This document shows positions 22,747 to 33,434 of a stretch of DNA of 64,000 bases, piece after piece. Under the pieces are notes generated by a model that saw only the letters and a program-made list of their open reading frames with translations, did not search any database and was not told the DNA's origin. Origin of the DNA: Zingiber officinale. Taxonomy: Eukaryota > Streptophyta > Magnoliopsida > Zingiberales > Zingiberaceae. The stretch is taken from positions 22,503,198 to 22,567,197 of the forward strand of contig NC_056003.1 in assembly GCF_018446385.1 (NCBI RefSeq), given 5' to 3'. The translations under genes were made by a program, and so were the position numbers. How positions within the stretch are numbered: position 1 is the stretch's first letter; every line of letters starts with the position of its first letter.

Positions 22747-24048
22747 TATTAGTACAGTTTTGCACTAAAGGTCTAACTCAGGTTTTGATGAATGACAAGT
22801 TAAGTTAGGCTTAGTTGTGATCTAACCACTTGATTAAGTGTGCAGGAAATCCAGCTAGGTCAACGGGCTGACCGGATAGCTGGTACGAAATCCAGCTAGG
22901 TCAACAGGCTGACTAGATTGTTGGTACGAAGTCCAGATAGGTCGACGGACTAACTAGATATCTGGCAAGAAGTCCAATTGGGTCAATGGGCCGATCGGAT
23001 AGCTGGCATGAAGTCCAGACAGGTCGACGGGCTGACCGGATATCTGGCAAACTAGTAAGTTAAGGTAAGTCACTAGAGGAGAGTGACCAAGTGAAGACGC
23101 ATCCCGGTTGAAGAGACAGCAGGCGTCGGTCAATTTAGGTTCATTTGGAATCCCTAAACTAAGACCTTGACTAGTTCTTGATCCTGGGAGGATAGGAACT
23201 AATTAATACTGCTCATTATTATTGTATTAACATTTGTCTTGCTGGTTATTATTTTGTTTATTGGACTAATGTTAATTTATAGGACAAAGGAGCACATTTT
23301 ACCTTCAAATGAACAATGTCCGAAGGCGCATTCAAGCTTGATGGAAGGCACCCTCATACTATTCATAGAAGGTGCCTTCCATGGCTATAGAAGGCACCTT
23401 CTACTGGATAAATTTTGGTCGAAGTCATGGATAAGTGTCGGGTTGTTCGGGATAGAACTTGCCTCATTGGAGACGTCTTTCATGGCTATGGAAGGCACCT
23501 TCCATGTCTTTTATAAGGCTATCTCGAGAAGGCATTGAAACACAACACCGATACAAGCTACTGAACATCCGATTGAACTTCTGATTGCTCCAGGCTTCTG
23601 CTATGACTCTGATGTGAACCCGCTATGCCCAACAACTGTTCCAAGAACTTCCAATCACGGTCGACAGTCTGACACCAACACATGAGTGGCCCTACTTCTA
23701 TTTCTAAAGTGTCAGTAACTTTTTACTTGTGTACTTGATTACTACAAAAGGACAAGTGCAGTGTGTTGCACTTGTTCTAACTTTCTTTGTTCTCGATTTC
23801 CACTTCCGAAGGTATCGAAAGAGGTCGTTAGTGGATTACTCGTCGATAGATCTGCGGGACCTGGGTCTTGGAGTAGGAGTTACCGAAGGCTCCAAACCAA
23901 ATAAATTGCTCGTGTCTTCTGGTGTGGTATTCATTTTGATTTTCCGCTGCGTACTCTACTCTGTTTTTAAAATCGAAAAGAAAAATTTTAAAAACCACGT
24001 GATTCCCCCCCCCCCCCCCCCTCTCTCTCACGTGTGATCAATCCAACA
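22747..24048 (+). repeat. 3' LTR of outer copia element
   Basis: It begins directly after the polypurine tract (start TG mutated to TA) and ends 'atcaatccaaca'. It contains four 'gtccagctaggtcaacgggctgaccgg' modules (22845-23045), 'aaggcaccttcc' modules (23340-23510) and a C-rich run (24005-24020). Open frames inside it are not genes. Confidence 0.75.
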
Positions 24049-25035
24049 GATTAGACATTTGGTGAGGAAGTCCCAACATTTCATGGTTGATTGGATATTG
24101 GGCAAGAGAACCCTAATCCTAGACTTGGATCAAACAAGTTAGGGTTGGGCAATCAATTAGGTAATTGTTTGGCCCTAACCTAATCGATTAGGGCAATTGA
24201 TTAGGACAATTGGTATAATCGATTAGGATGGCTTTTCTCATGAAAACAGAGGGTGGCAGAATTGATTAGGTAATCAATTCTGGCCATCCTAATTGATTAA
24301 GGTAATCAATTAAGAGTTTTTTTTTGTCATGAGAGAGGGAATCAATTGAGACAATCGATTAAGACTTCTTGATCGATTAAGCTAATTGATTAAGGCCTTT
24401 TGTGAGAGAACAGAGAGTTTGGGAATCGATTAAGCAATCAATTAAGGCTTTCTGAATTGATTGAGATGACTCACCAATTAATTAGGATTTAGAAAAAGAG
24501 TCGTTCTGTAGGTATTTGAATGGTCGGCTGACGTGACAATCAATTATTGAAAAGCCTAATGGACTAGAAGTATCGAGTGAACCATAGAAAAGGGTTTCGT
24601 GAAAGTTTGAAGGCAACACTCTCACACATCTTGGTCAGTGGTCACCAGTTCTTGGGTGTTTGAAAGAACAAGTGTTGTTGCATTTTCCACCACCAAGAGG
24701 CTATTCCAAGAAAGAAGAAAGCAAGCTAAGCAAAGGTTCATATTGTAAAGTCATTTTCGATTTCTTTGTAACCTAGTTTACATTTCTTGCTTACATCTCT
24801 TGTATTTGAGCATGTATGAGGTTTCTCCACCTTCGGATTATTTTCGAGAATGAGTGTTTTTCATAATAGAGTATGTGCACTATGTGAATCCTTGAATTAG
24901 TCGCCTCAAAAAGGTGAATACCATGTAAATCCTACTGTTAGCGATTGCTTTGAGTTTTCCACTACAATAAATCATCAACTAAGTGATTGGAGTTAACCAC
25001 CCCCCCCCTCCCTTAGCTCCTGGAGTGTCTTAATA
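24049..25035 (+). repeat. 5'-truncated LTR fragment with 'aatcgattagg' clusters
   Basis: The fragment begins mid-LTR ('acatttggtgaggaagtccc') and ends 'cttagctcctggagtgtcttaata', matching the last kilobase of the LTR at 26236-27878 in order: 'caattgattagg' clusters, 'tttctccaccttcgg', 'tgaatccttgaattagtc' and the C-run. It is probably the 5' LTR remnant of the element whose 3' LTR lies at 26236-27878. Confidence 0.65.
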
Positions 25036-25385
25036 TTGTCTAGACTTAGCATCCAGTTTTGATCTATCTTCATTAAAAATGTGCATGTAGGCTGGATATC
25101 CAAATACTTTCAGACTAGAGTAATCAATCGGATTTCTTATCCACACCTCCAATGCAACTTTGTCATCTAGTGCTGCCCTCGGTGGTCGATTGATCAAGAG
25201 ACATGTCATATTTATTGCCTCTGCCCATAAGTTCTTCGCAAGCCCTGCATTCTACCTAAGACTTGAAGCTCTCTCGATTATTGTCCTATTCATTCTGTTT
25301 GCTACATCATTATGCTGTGGTGTACTGCGAACCATGAAGTGTCTCTTAATTCCATGTTGCTCATAAAATTCTTGAAACTTTAAAT
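25036..25385 (-). pseudogene. Ty1/copia integrase fragment, reversed
   Basis: On the minus strand this encodes KFQEFYEQHGIKRHFMVRST, PQHNDVANRMNRTIIERASS, then a stop, NAGLAKNLWAEAINMTCLLI and a KVFGYPAYMHI block, the C-terminal part of a copia integrase. It lies in reverse orientation between an LTR remnant and a 3' interior, so it was probably brought in by another insertion or rearrangement. No other pol parts accompany it. Confidence 0.8.
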
Positions 25386-26235
25386 GGATCAATCGATTGT
25401 CTCATGCTAATCGATTGGTTCAATCAATTAGAGTGAATTTCTATGAGCATAAAGACTTGCAAAATCGATCAGGTGATCGATTAAGATGGAGTAATTGATT
25501 AGCCTCTATGGTAATTGATTACAATGTGCTATAATCGATTGACGCCCAACACCAATTGATTAGTACTAGCAAGAATCGATTGATTACTAAAATCAATCGA
25601 TTGACTATGATGATTTTGGCTTAAGTGGTATGATTTCAATCCATTAAGCCATGTTTAGTCAACTTAACCATCCCTAGCCCTATAAAATACCTTAATAAGT
25701 ATTTAAGGAAAATTTTCTTGATGAAAATAATAAATGAATGGTTAAAAGAGACTAATTTAGAGCTAAGCAAGAGGTTTGATTTTAAAGTTAATTTTTCAAC
25801 CTTAAAACTTTAATTTTAGATTTTCTAAAGGTTTAGGAACTCCAAATCATTGTTGGTACAATGATAGTTAGAACATGCTTTAAGGGGAGGTCTTCCTAAA
25901 AGGCATGAAATTTTTTTAAGGATGAAGAGACAATGGAAGGTTGGGAACCTTCATTGTGTTGGATGCTCTAAGTTGAGCATTAGAGACAATGGAAGATTGG
26001 AAATCCTCATTGTGATATTCTCAAGGTTGAGCATAGATTACAATGAAAGCTATAGGACTTTCATTGGGTCCCTTTGAACAAATTGACTCTCAGGGAGAGT
26101 TTTTGATGTGTGTCAAAGAGGGGAAAATATAGAGTTTAAGTTAGAAACCCTCATTCATGCTTGGGAATGGGATGAAGTTGAGCCAATGGGTTAGCCTAAC
26201 TTAAATATATTGTCAAGCATTAAAAAGGAGGTGAT
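25386..26235 (+). other. 3' interior of an LTR element related to 14690-21999
   Basis: This stretch parallels 19500-20468 of the gag-only element: clusters of 'aatcgattg', 'ccctagccctataaaatac', 'tcattgttggtacaatgata', short modules with 'ttcattg...gttgagcatt', and a polypurine tract variant 'aaaaaggaggtga' (26222-26234). No protein coding is seen. Confidence 0.65.
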
Positions 26236-27878
26236 TATTTGTATAATCATCTTCGAGTAAAATTTGAGCAGTTTGACTAAGCTTGAGTGGATTCAAGCTT
26301 GAGTTTCAATGTTTGGACAATATGTGAGAAGAGGTAAAGTAGATCAAGGTTGATCGGATACTTGATAATATGTGAGAGAGAAATCAAGCGGATCATGGAG
26401 GACCAGATTACTTGATTTGGAAGTCCTAATGGGAGGTTAGGCAAAGGAAAGTCCAAGTAAATCAAGGAAGATGACACATTGACAAAGGAAAGCCTTAACT
26501 AAGATTAGGCAGGGTGGCAGTCTATTGAGTGACTAGTTCTAACTGTGATTAGATAAATAAAAGATTAAGTGGGTCAAGAGAGATCACACATTGGCAATGG
26601 AAAATCCTAACTACGGTTACGCACGAGAAAAACCCTAACTGAGGTTAGGCAGGGTGGAAGTCTACTGAGTGACTAGTTCTAACTAGAAGTTAGACAAGAG
26701 GAAAATCCAAATGGGTCAAGGAGAACCACACTTAATGATCGAAAGTTCAATGAAAAGCTAGCATGAGATGGAAAGTCCAAGTGGGTCAAGGGTTGACCAA
26801 ACACTTGGTGAAGAAGTCCTGGCAAGTCAAGGTTGATCGAATGCTAGGCAATGGGAAGTTCCAACAAGTCATGGTTGACCAGATGTTAGGCAAGGGAATC
26901 TTAGACTTGGATCAAGCGAGTTAGGATTGGGCAATTGATTAGAGCAATCGATTGGCCCTAACCTAATCGATTAGGGTAATCAATTAGGTTGAGCCTAATC
27001 GATTGGTCCAATCGACTAGGGATGTTTCACAATCGAATAGAAGATGTTTGAATCGATTAAGGCTAACTTGAATTAATTAGGAAGATTCCTAATCGATTGG
27101 CAGTTACGCGAAGATGAAATTATAAAAGGCTATGAATCGATTAAGGCAATCGATTAAGGATTGACTAATCGATTAGAGCCTTTGTCGTGAGAGAACAGAG
27201 AGTCTGAGAATTGATTGGACAATCAATTAGGTCATTCTCTCTCACAAAAAGAAAGCTTCTGAATTGATTAGGGTAATTGATTAGAAGTTGCTAAATCGAT
27301 TGATATGACTTACCAATCGATTAGAGTTCAAAAAAAGAGTTGTTCTATAGGTTGTTGGACGGTCGGATGATGTGACAATCTATTAGGGAAAAGCCTAATT
27401 GATTGGACGCTTCAAGTGAACCCTAGAAAAGTGTTTTCGCAGTGGTTTGAAGAAACACTCACACATTTCTTTATCGCCAATTCTTGGATGATCCAGAGTG
27501 AAGTGTTGCTGCATTTCCGAGTCTACAAGAGGCTAAATCAAGTAAGAACAGAGCAAGCAAAGTAAGGTTCATAGTTGCAATCGTTTTCGATTTCTTGTGT
27601 AACCTAGTTTGTATTTCTAGTTGTATTTTCTTGTTATGAGCTTGTATGAGGCTTCTCTGCCTCCAAATTATTTCTGAGAATGAGTGTGTTCATAGTATAG
27701 CAGTGTGCACTATGTGGATCGTTGAATTAGTCACCTCAAAAGATGTGGAGACCAAGTAAATCGGAGGTCTTAGCGTTATGGAGTATTTGCTTCAAGTATA
27801 CATTACAAATCATCATAGAAGAAGAAAAATAAGCTATTCACCCCCTCCCCTCCCCTCTAGCTCTTAAGTGTCCTAACA
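26236..27878 (+). repeat. LTR (3') of a copia-type element
   Basis: It follows the polypurine tract and ends 'gtgtcctaaca'. It shares module order with the LTR at 14690: 'ttgactaagcttgag', 'gtccaagtgggtcaa' modules, 'aatcgattagggc' clusters (26930-27330), 'gaggcttctctgcctcc' and a terminal C-rich run. Its terminal bases are mutated (TG to TA). Confidence 0.7.
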
Positions 27879-28140
27879 ACGGCTAGGCTGTGTTCGATGG
27901 CACGACCATACAGGTGCTTACAGTGGCTGACACGACTAGGTTGTACCTCTTGGCACGGTCGTGTTTGTGCCCACAGCGGCCTTGCTCATGCCCACAATGA
28001 CTGACACGGCTAGGCCATGCCTCCTAACATGACAATGCCTGCGCCCACAACGGTTGACATGGCTAGGCCATGCTCGTGTCCACAACGGCTGACGTAGCTA
28101 GGTCGTGCTTTCAAGCACGGTCATGCCCCGTGTCGACCAA
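27879..28140. repeat. Irregular repeat of 'ggctgacacggctaggccatg' modules
   Basis: At least four diverged copies of a module built from 'cacaacggctgacacggctaggccatg' and 'cacgaccatg'-like words occur at irregular 36-73 bp spacing. The vocabulary resembles that at 6500-6850 and 9600-9943. No gene is present. Confidence 0.55.
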
Positions 28141-28800
28141 ATACAAGTCATCTTCAACACCTATAATCGATTATTATTCATATTTTAGCCTTATCAAAGC
28201 GTAATTCTCATCTTGTCTGATATCCGATTGATCTCAATCTATCAGGACTTCCTTTGCTTAACATCCGATCAACCTTGACCTACTAAGATTTTTCGTTGTA
28301 TATCATCCAGTCAATCTGACCTATCGGAACTTTATCGTTACCTAACATCCGATGAACTTTGACATATTAGGATTTCATTATTGCTTGACATCTGATCAAC
28401 TTTGATCTATCAAGACTTCCTTATTACCTAGCATTCGGTCAACCTTAACATGTCAGGACTTCACATCTCATATCAATTTCTTGTTGGATTTTCGACCGTT
28501 AAATGTCTGGTCAACCATGATCCACTTAGATTTTGCATATCTTGTAAAGTATCCTGTTAACCTTGACTCACTTGAATTTTCACTCAACCAACTTAACATA
28601 TCGCTCGATTGTCAGATATCGAGTCAACTTTGATCTACTTGACATCTCACTCGACAAACTAATATATTATTTTGATCTACTTGATGTCTCACTCGACAAA
28701 CTAACATATTGATCAAACATCTAAATCCAAAGTCAAATCAACTCAAACTTAATCAACCTTAATCAGGGGTCAAATGCACTAATAATTTAGTCAACTTTAT
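28141..28800 (-). repeat. LTR fragment, minus orientation
   Basis: On the minus strand this reads as about ten diverged copies of 'gtcctgatagatcaaggttgatcggatgt'-like modules. It ends near 28795 with 'attattagtgcatttgacccc', matching the start of the LTR at 22747. It is a fragment; the other end was not found. Confidence 0.6.
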
Positions 28801-31009
28801 TAATATAAAATGACAAAATATGAGGGTTAATAAAAATGTATAATTTTTAAAAATAGTTTTCGTACATTTACTATGATTTAATTATAATACATGGACAATT
28901 CAAATAAAAAAATACTAATGTAAATAGCACATTTCTTAAGTTTTATTCTCAACGTGTTGTTGACCGAGATGTGAGATAAAGTGGCATTATTTGTCAATCA
29001 TTACATATTATTTTGGCTTTACAAATAAACATGTCATTATAATTATATTATTACTATTATGTAAAAATAAAATAAAATCAGTGATCTCGATGGTCCCTAT
29101 GATTATTTTAGATGATTAGGAGGAAGTAAATTAAAAAATTAAAGATAACTATCAAATAAGAGGATAATTACTTAATTTTTATTGGTATTCAACACTGTCT
29201 GAATTTTATAAATCTATCGTGTGATAATTAACTCGACTATGCCCTAATTATTACGAATACAATATCGTGATGGTAATCATTTGCCAGAAATTTATTATTT
29301 CAAACTTGTTGAAAATAAAAGTCATTAGTAGAACAAATTTCTCGATTCACGGGTACGAGGATGCTTCCATGGGAGGTGGAAAAAAAAATCTACTATTCAA
29401 CAATCCAAAATATTACAAATTAGGTGCATAGCTTCGACAATAGCTCTAGAAGAAAGTCAAACAATAAGATTAATGACCTTGAATTAGTCGAAAGCAACTT
29501 GAATTATCAAACATATATATATATATCAAAATATAAAGGACCCTGAAAAGTTTCATTGTTATTTCAATTTTTGCCAAAAATGACATTTGGAATTACCGAA
29601 TTTAAAAAAAAAACTTTCATGTAGCTTCTCATCGCTACATTTATTACATTTTAAGATGATTAAGTTTCAGAGCTCAGAAGAATTTCGAAGATGATGAAGC
29701 CTTAATTTCCTGAGGTCGGGCATGTATTCTGAGTAGTGAAAAAAGAAAAGAGGAAAAAAGAAAGCAACTTTTGGAAAAACTGCATCTTTTATTGTCCAAA
29801 GTATCCGTTTTTTGTCAAGTTGAGACGCACGATCATCTGGATCGAGATAGGCAAATCTATCTGTATCTGCCTGTATGATATCTCGTTTAGATTCCTTATT
29901 ATTTCTGACATGCATATTTTATTATATTTTTCCATGCTCAGAGATCGGGCATGCCATCTTCGTCCTCAGTCCCTTTCCTGAAATAAAAGTGACCTTCCAA
30001 AACTTGCAACTGCAGTAAAGAATTTAAAGAAGCGCAGTACTCCCACATTACACATGCCTTTAAATATTATTATTATTATTATTATTCTACAGCCACGAAG
30101 AAATTAAACACGCCGATGGAGGTTGCAAAAATCCCACGCAATCGCACTTCATGGCCTCTTTAAGCTTCATTAGGCTGATAAAACGCCATTAAAGAAAAAG
30201 AAGATTCTGGCTTTGCTGGTGTAATGGTGGTCGTTGGTTGGTTTGCTTGGCTTTCAATTGCTTTATCTTCCAACCCCGGCTTCCAACCACACAATTGCAA
30301 GAATTAGGTGGAGAAAAAAAATCTTCAGTGCAGACAAAAGAGCTGATGAACACACAAAACGCAAAGAAAATTCAATAGTAATATATATTTTTATTTATTT
30401 TTATCTCATCTCATCTCATCTCTGTGGACTTTTGTCACTGATCATTGGTCTTTCTCTGGCGCTGCTGCTGCTGCTGCTGCTACTGCAGCAAATGATGAGG
30501 AAAAACAGACGGGGTCAATTCGACTGCAAGTTTACATTGATGGCCCTGTTTTGATCCAGTCGTAGGTACCAGTGCTGCCACTGCGCATCGTGGTAAAGGA
30601 GCACGATAGCTTAGGCTGTGCCCACATCGCCATGGCAGAAAGTTATTGCCATTTTGGAGAAAATTGAAAAAGGTGAACAGGGAAGTGAAAGGGAAGGAGG
30701 GGGGAAATTGAGGTGAGTGATGGTGGATAATGCTACGAGCTACTTACTGATCAGTGAGTGAAAGCTGGTCTCTCTCTTTTTTTGCCTTTTGGTTTCTTCT
30801 TTTTTTAATTGATTTATTTTCCTTTTCAGCTGGCAGAAGGGCTTTCTTTCACTATATATACGTTTTTCCTGTTTTAATAATGTTTTTGCTCATGTCTCTG
30901 CTGCCTCCCAGCTTACTGCTTCTGAAGAGGAGGTGCTTAGCTTGATGTAGGAGCTCCTAAGAAAAAGGGGGAGAAAGAAGAAGATCTTTTCAACCGTCAC
31001 TTCTCTCAG
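28801..31009. other. AT-rich intergenic DNA and upstream region/leader of the BEL1-like gene
   Basis: No gene is recognised from 28801 to about 30100. Simple repeats are present: (ATT)n at 30064-30085 and TA runs near 29513-29525. From about 30200 the sequence becomes pyrimidine-rich with (CTCAT)n (30400-30424) and (CTG)n (30462-30487), then CT/T-rich tracts at 30766-30860, as expected for the promoter and 5' leader of the downstream gene. The transcription start was not located. Confidence 0.5.
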
Positions 31010-31245
31010 GTTTTATATTGCTTAATTAGACTAAAATATATATATACCTGTGTGTTGAATATAATCAGCAAAGTTCTTGTTAATTAAATTAAATGGAAAT
31101 TATTTGGGTTGTGGAGATCGGGCAGTGGAAAGATTAGGAATTGATGTTGGATCGTATATACCTGAGCATGTTAATTTGATCCGTGAAGTTACGTTGCTGA
31201 AATTGTTTAAATTCATCGATCGATTTATCTCTGCTTTTGTTTCAG
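31010..31245 (+). other. Probable 5'UTR intron of the BEL1-like gene
   Basis: A purine-rich leader ends 'ttctctcag' followed by GTTTTA (donor 31010-31011). The sequence 'cttttgtttcag' at 31234-31245 is a strong acceptor. Leader introns just before the start codon are common in BEL1-like genes. This is inferred from consensus only. Confidence 0.5.
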
Positions 31246-31296
31246 GATAATCTCGCAGTGAAGCGATTTGAATCTGATCTTGTTTGTTGCGTCGAC

Positions 31297-31305
31297 ATGG
31301 GCTGA
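31297..31305 (+). promoter_or_regulatory. Minimal upstream ORF (ATG GGC TGA)
   Basis: It is the only ATG between the putative leader acceptor and the main start. It encodes Met-Gly-stop and ends 59 bases before the main ATG, so ribosomes could terminate and reinitiate. Whether it acts in regulation is unknown. Confidence 0.35.
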
Positions 31306-31364
31306 GCAAAAGATCGACAAGGAATAATATTGATCTCTTGCAAAGGAGGTTGATTTTTGTATCT

Positions 31365-33434
31365 ATGGCGACGTACTTCCACGGAGGGCCGGAGATGCAG
31401 CCGGACGGCGGCCTGCAGACGCTCTACCTCATGAACCCGAGCTACGGCGGCGGGTATGCCGACGCAGCTCCTCCGCCGAACATGGTCCTCCTGAACTCTA
31501 GCATCAACAATTCGGTGAACTCCATAAACTTCCAGCAGCAGCAGCAGCAGCAGCAGAAGCACTTCGTCGGCGTCCCGCTTGAGCACGATTCCAACCGCGC
31601 GGCGGCGGCGCAGATCCCCAACTACAACCTCTGGGCGGCGGCACCCACCACGTCGAGCAGGAACCCGATCGCTTCCGCCCAGAAAGGGCTGTCGCTCAGC
31701 CTGTCCCCGCACGAGATGGTGGCTCCGGCGAGGGCCGACGAGGGGAAGGTCGCGTCGGCGGCGGCCAACGGCGTCTCGGGCCTGTTGCTGGGGTCCAGGT
31801 ACTTGAAGGCGGCTCAGCAGTTGCTCGACGAGGTGGTAAACGTCGGTAAGGGGATCAAGGATGAGTCTCCAAAGGCACAGCCAGCTACTGGCACCGACAG
31901 AAGTAACGTGGAGCCGAAAGGAGCCGCCACCGGTGACGAGAACGCGAGTACAAATCGAGGTCCAGACCTCTCTACAGCGGAGCGGCAGGAGGTCCAGATG
32001 AAGAAGGCCAAGCTCGTTAACATGCTCGAGGAGGTAAACGATGTGGATTTCGATCTTGCAACGTAGAATTAATCAACAACAAACATAGAAGCATGAAGGA
32101 TTTATCTATTCGAACAAGATTAATTGAATAGAATCGAATTGAATTTCTTTCTTGTTGGGGGAACTTGAAGGTGGAACAGAGGTACAGACAATACCACCAC
32201 CAGATGCAAGTCGTGGTCTCCTCCTTCGACGCCGTCGCCGGCTACGGATGGGCAAGGACATACACCGCGCTGGCTCTGCGTACGATATCGAAGCAATTCC
32301 GGTGCCTCCGCGAAGCCATCTCCGGACAAATCCGGGCAGCCAGCAAGAGCCTGGGGGAGGAAGACGCCGGGAAGGCGTCGGCCGGGTCGAGACTCCGGTT
32401 CATCGATCACCATCTGAGACAGCAACGCGCGCTTCAGCAGCTGGGGATGGTGCAGCACAACGCCTGGAGGCCGCAGAGAGGCCTCCCCGAACGCTCTGTT
32501 TCCATCCTCCGCGCTTGGCTCTTCGAGCACTTCCTCCACCCGTGAGGCCTCCTCCCATCAACAGCTAGCTCCATCTTTTCCGGCGATGGATTTTGCTGCA
32601 TCTTCTCATTCCCGTGTCTGTTTATGGATGCAGATATCCCAAGGATTCGGACAAGCTGATGCTCGCTAAACAAACAGGGCTCACGAGGAGTCAGGTAGCT
32701 AGCTAGTAGTAACGAACAGCTAGCTGTTCATCGACAAATTCTTAATCGATAGAGAGACCTTGACGATGAAAGATTTGGCCGCGGTGCAGGTCTCGAATTG
32801 GTTCATCAATGCGCGAGTGCGGCTGTGGAAGCCGATGGTGGAGGAAATGTACTTGGAGGAGGTCAAGGAGCACGAACAGAACAACAACTCCGACGACAAG
32901 AGCGACGCCCGCGGCAGCTCTACCACATCCAAATCCAACGCGGCGCAACGAGATCACAGCCCGACCGCCACCGCCGACGCCAAGCAACCTCTCGCGCCAG
33001 TCCAACCCTCCTCCTTCGCGCGCCAAGCCTCCTACTACGACAAGGACGATTTCGTGCAGCCCTCCGCGATGAAGAAGGCGAGGGGCGCCGACGAACTCAC
33101 TCCCAACGAAGAGTTCCTGATGAAGCTCATGGACGGGGGGCAGAGGGCGGCGGAGCAGCAGGGGTACCCCTCCCTGATCGCAGACCACATGAGCTACGGC
33201 GGGTACCCGATCGGGCAACTCGACGAGCAATTCGCCCCGAGGTTCTCCGGTAACATGAACGGAGTCTCTCTCACGCTCGGCCTCCAATACAACGAGAACC
33301 TCTCCCTCTCCGGAGTGCAACCGCAATTCCTCTCCGGCGAAGGGACTGATTTCAACGCAGCGGTGGCACATCCTTCTGCCGCCGCATTTAGGACGGACAG
33401 GGGTCTCCTGCTCAATTACTACCAGACTTCATAG
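31365..33434 (+). CDS. BLH1-like: BEL1-like homeodomain (TALE) transcription factor, four coding exons
   Basis: Exons 31365-32033, 32171-32541, 32634-32694 and 32790-33434 join in frame with GT-AG introns to 581 residues. BEL1-like proteins are nuclear and pair with KNOX partners to control meristem and organ development. Visible in order: an N terminus [20 protein letters not shown] like the BLH1 subgroup; a polyglutamine run (about 48-60); a [13 protein letters not shown] motif; the SKY box ([14 protein letters not shown], from Ser144); the BELL domain (about 205-280); a TALE homeodomain (about 323-385) with the PYP loop extension and [18 protein letters not shown]; and a second ZIBEL motif VSLTLGLQ near the C terminus. 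The start is the first in-frame ATG. Exon 1 and the last exon are strongly GC-rich, as in many monocot genes. No damage is seen. The BLH1 subgroup call is tentative; the family call is firm. Confidence 0.93.

Larger units (their letters stand above)
12163..24048 (+). mobile_element. Ty1/copia element (5' LTR lost) interrupted by a nested element
   Basis: The outer element comprises broken gag/pol (12163-14101), 3' untranslated DNA (14102-14689 and 22005-22732), a polypurine tract ending in 'aaaaagggggagat' (22733-22746) and a 3' LTR (22747-24048). A complete retrotransposon is inserted at 14690-21999, duplicating AACTA. The 5' LTR is not present upstream, where a truncated TRIM and the inverted repeat lie instead. 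The untranslated parts are AT-rich and show nothing else identifiable. Confidence 0.75.

Noticed and set aside
31284-31364. 27-residue N-terminal extension of the BEL1-like protein
   Set aside because: The apparent start is a TTG codon; the first in-frame ATG is at 31365 and gives the family-typical MATYFHG start.
32120-33372. Minus-strand and +1/+2 frames across the BEL1-like exons
   Set aside because: They are shadows of the GC-rich BEL1-like coding exons; none has recognisable domains.
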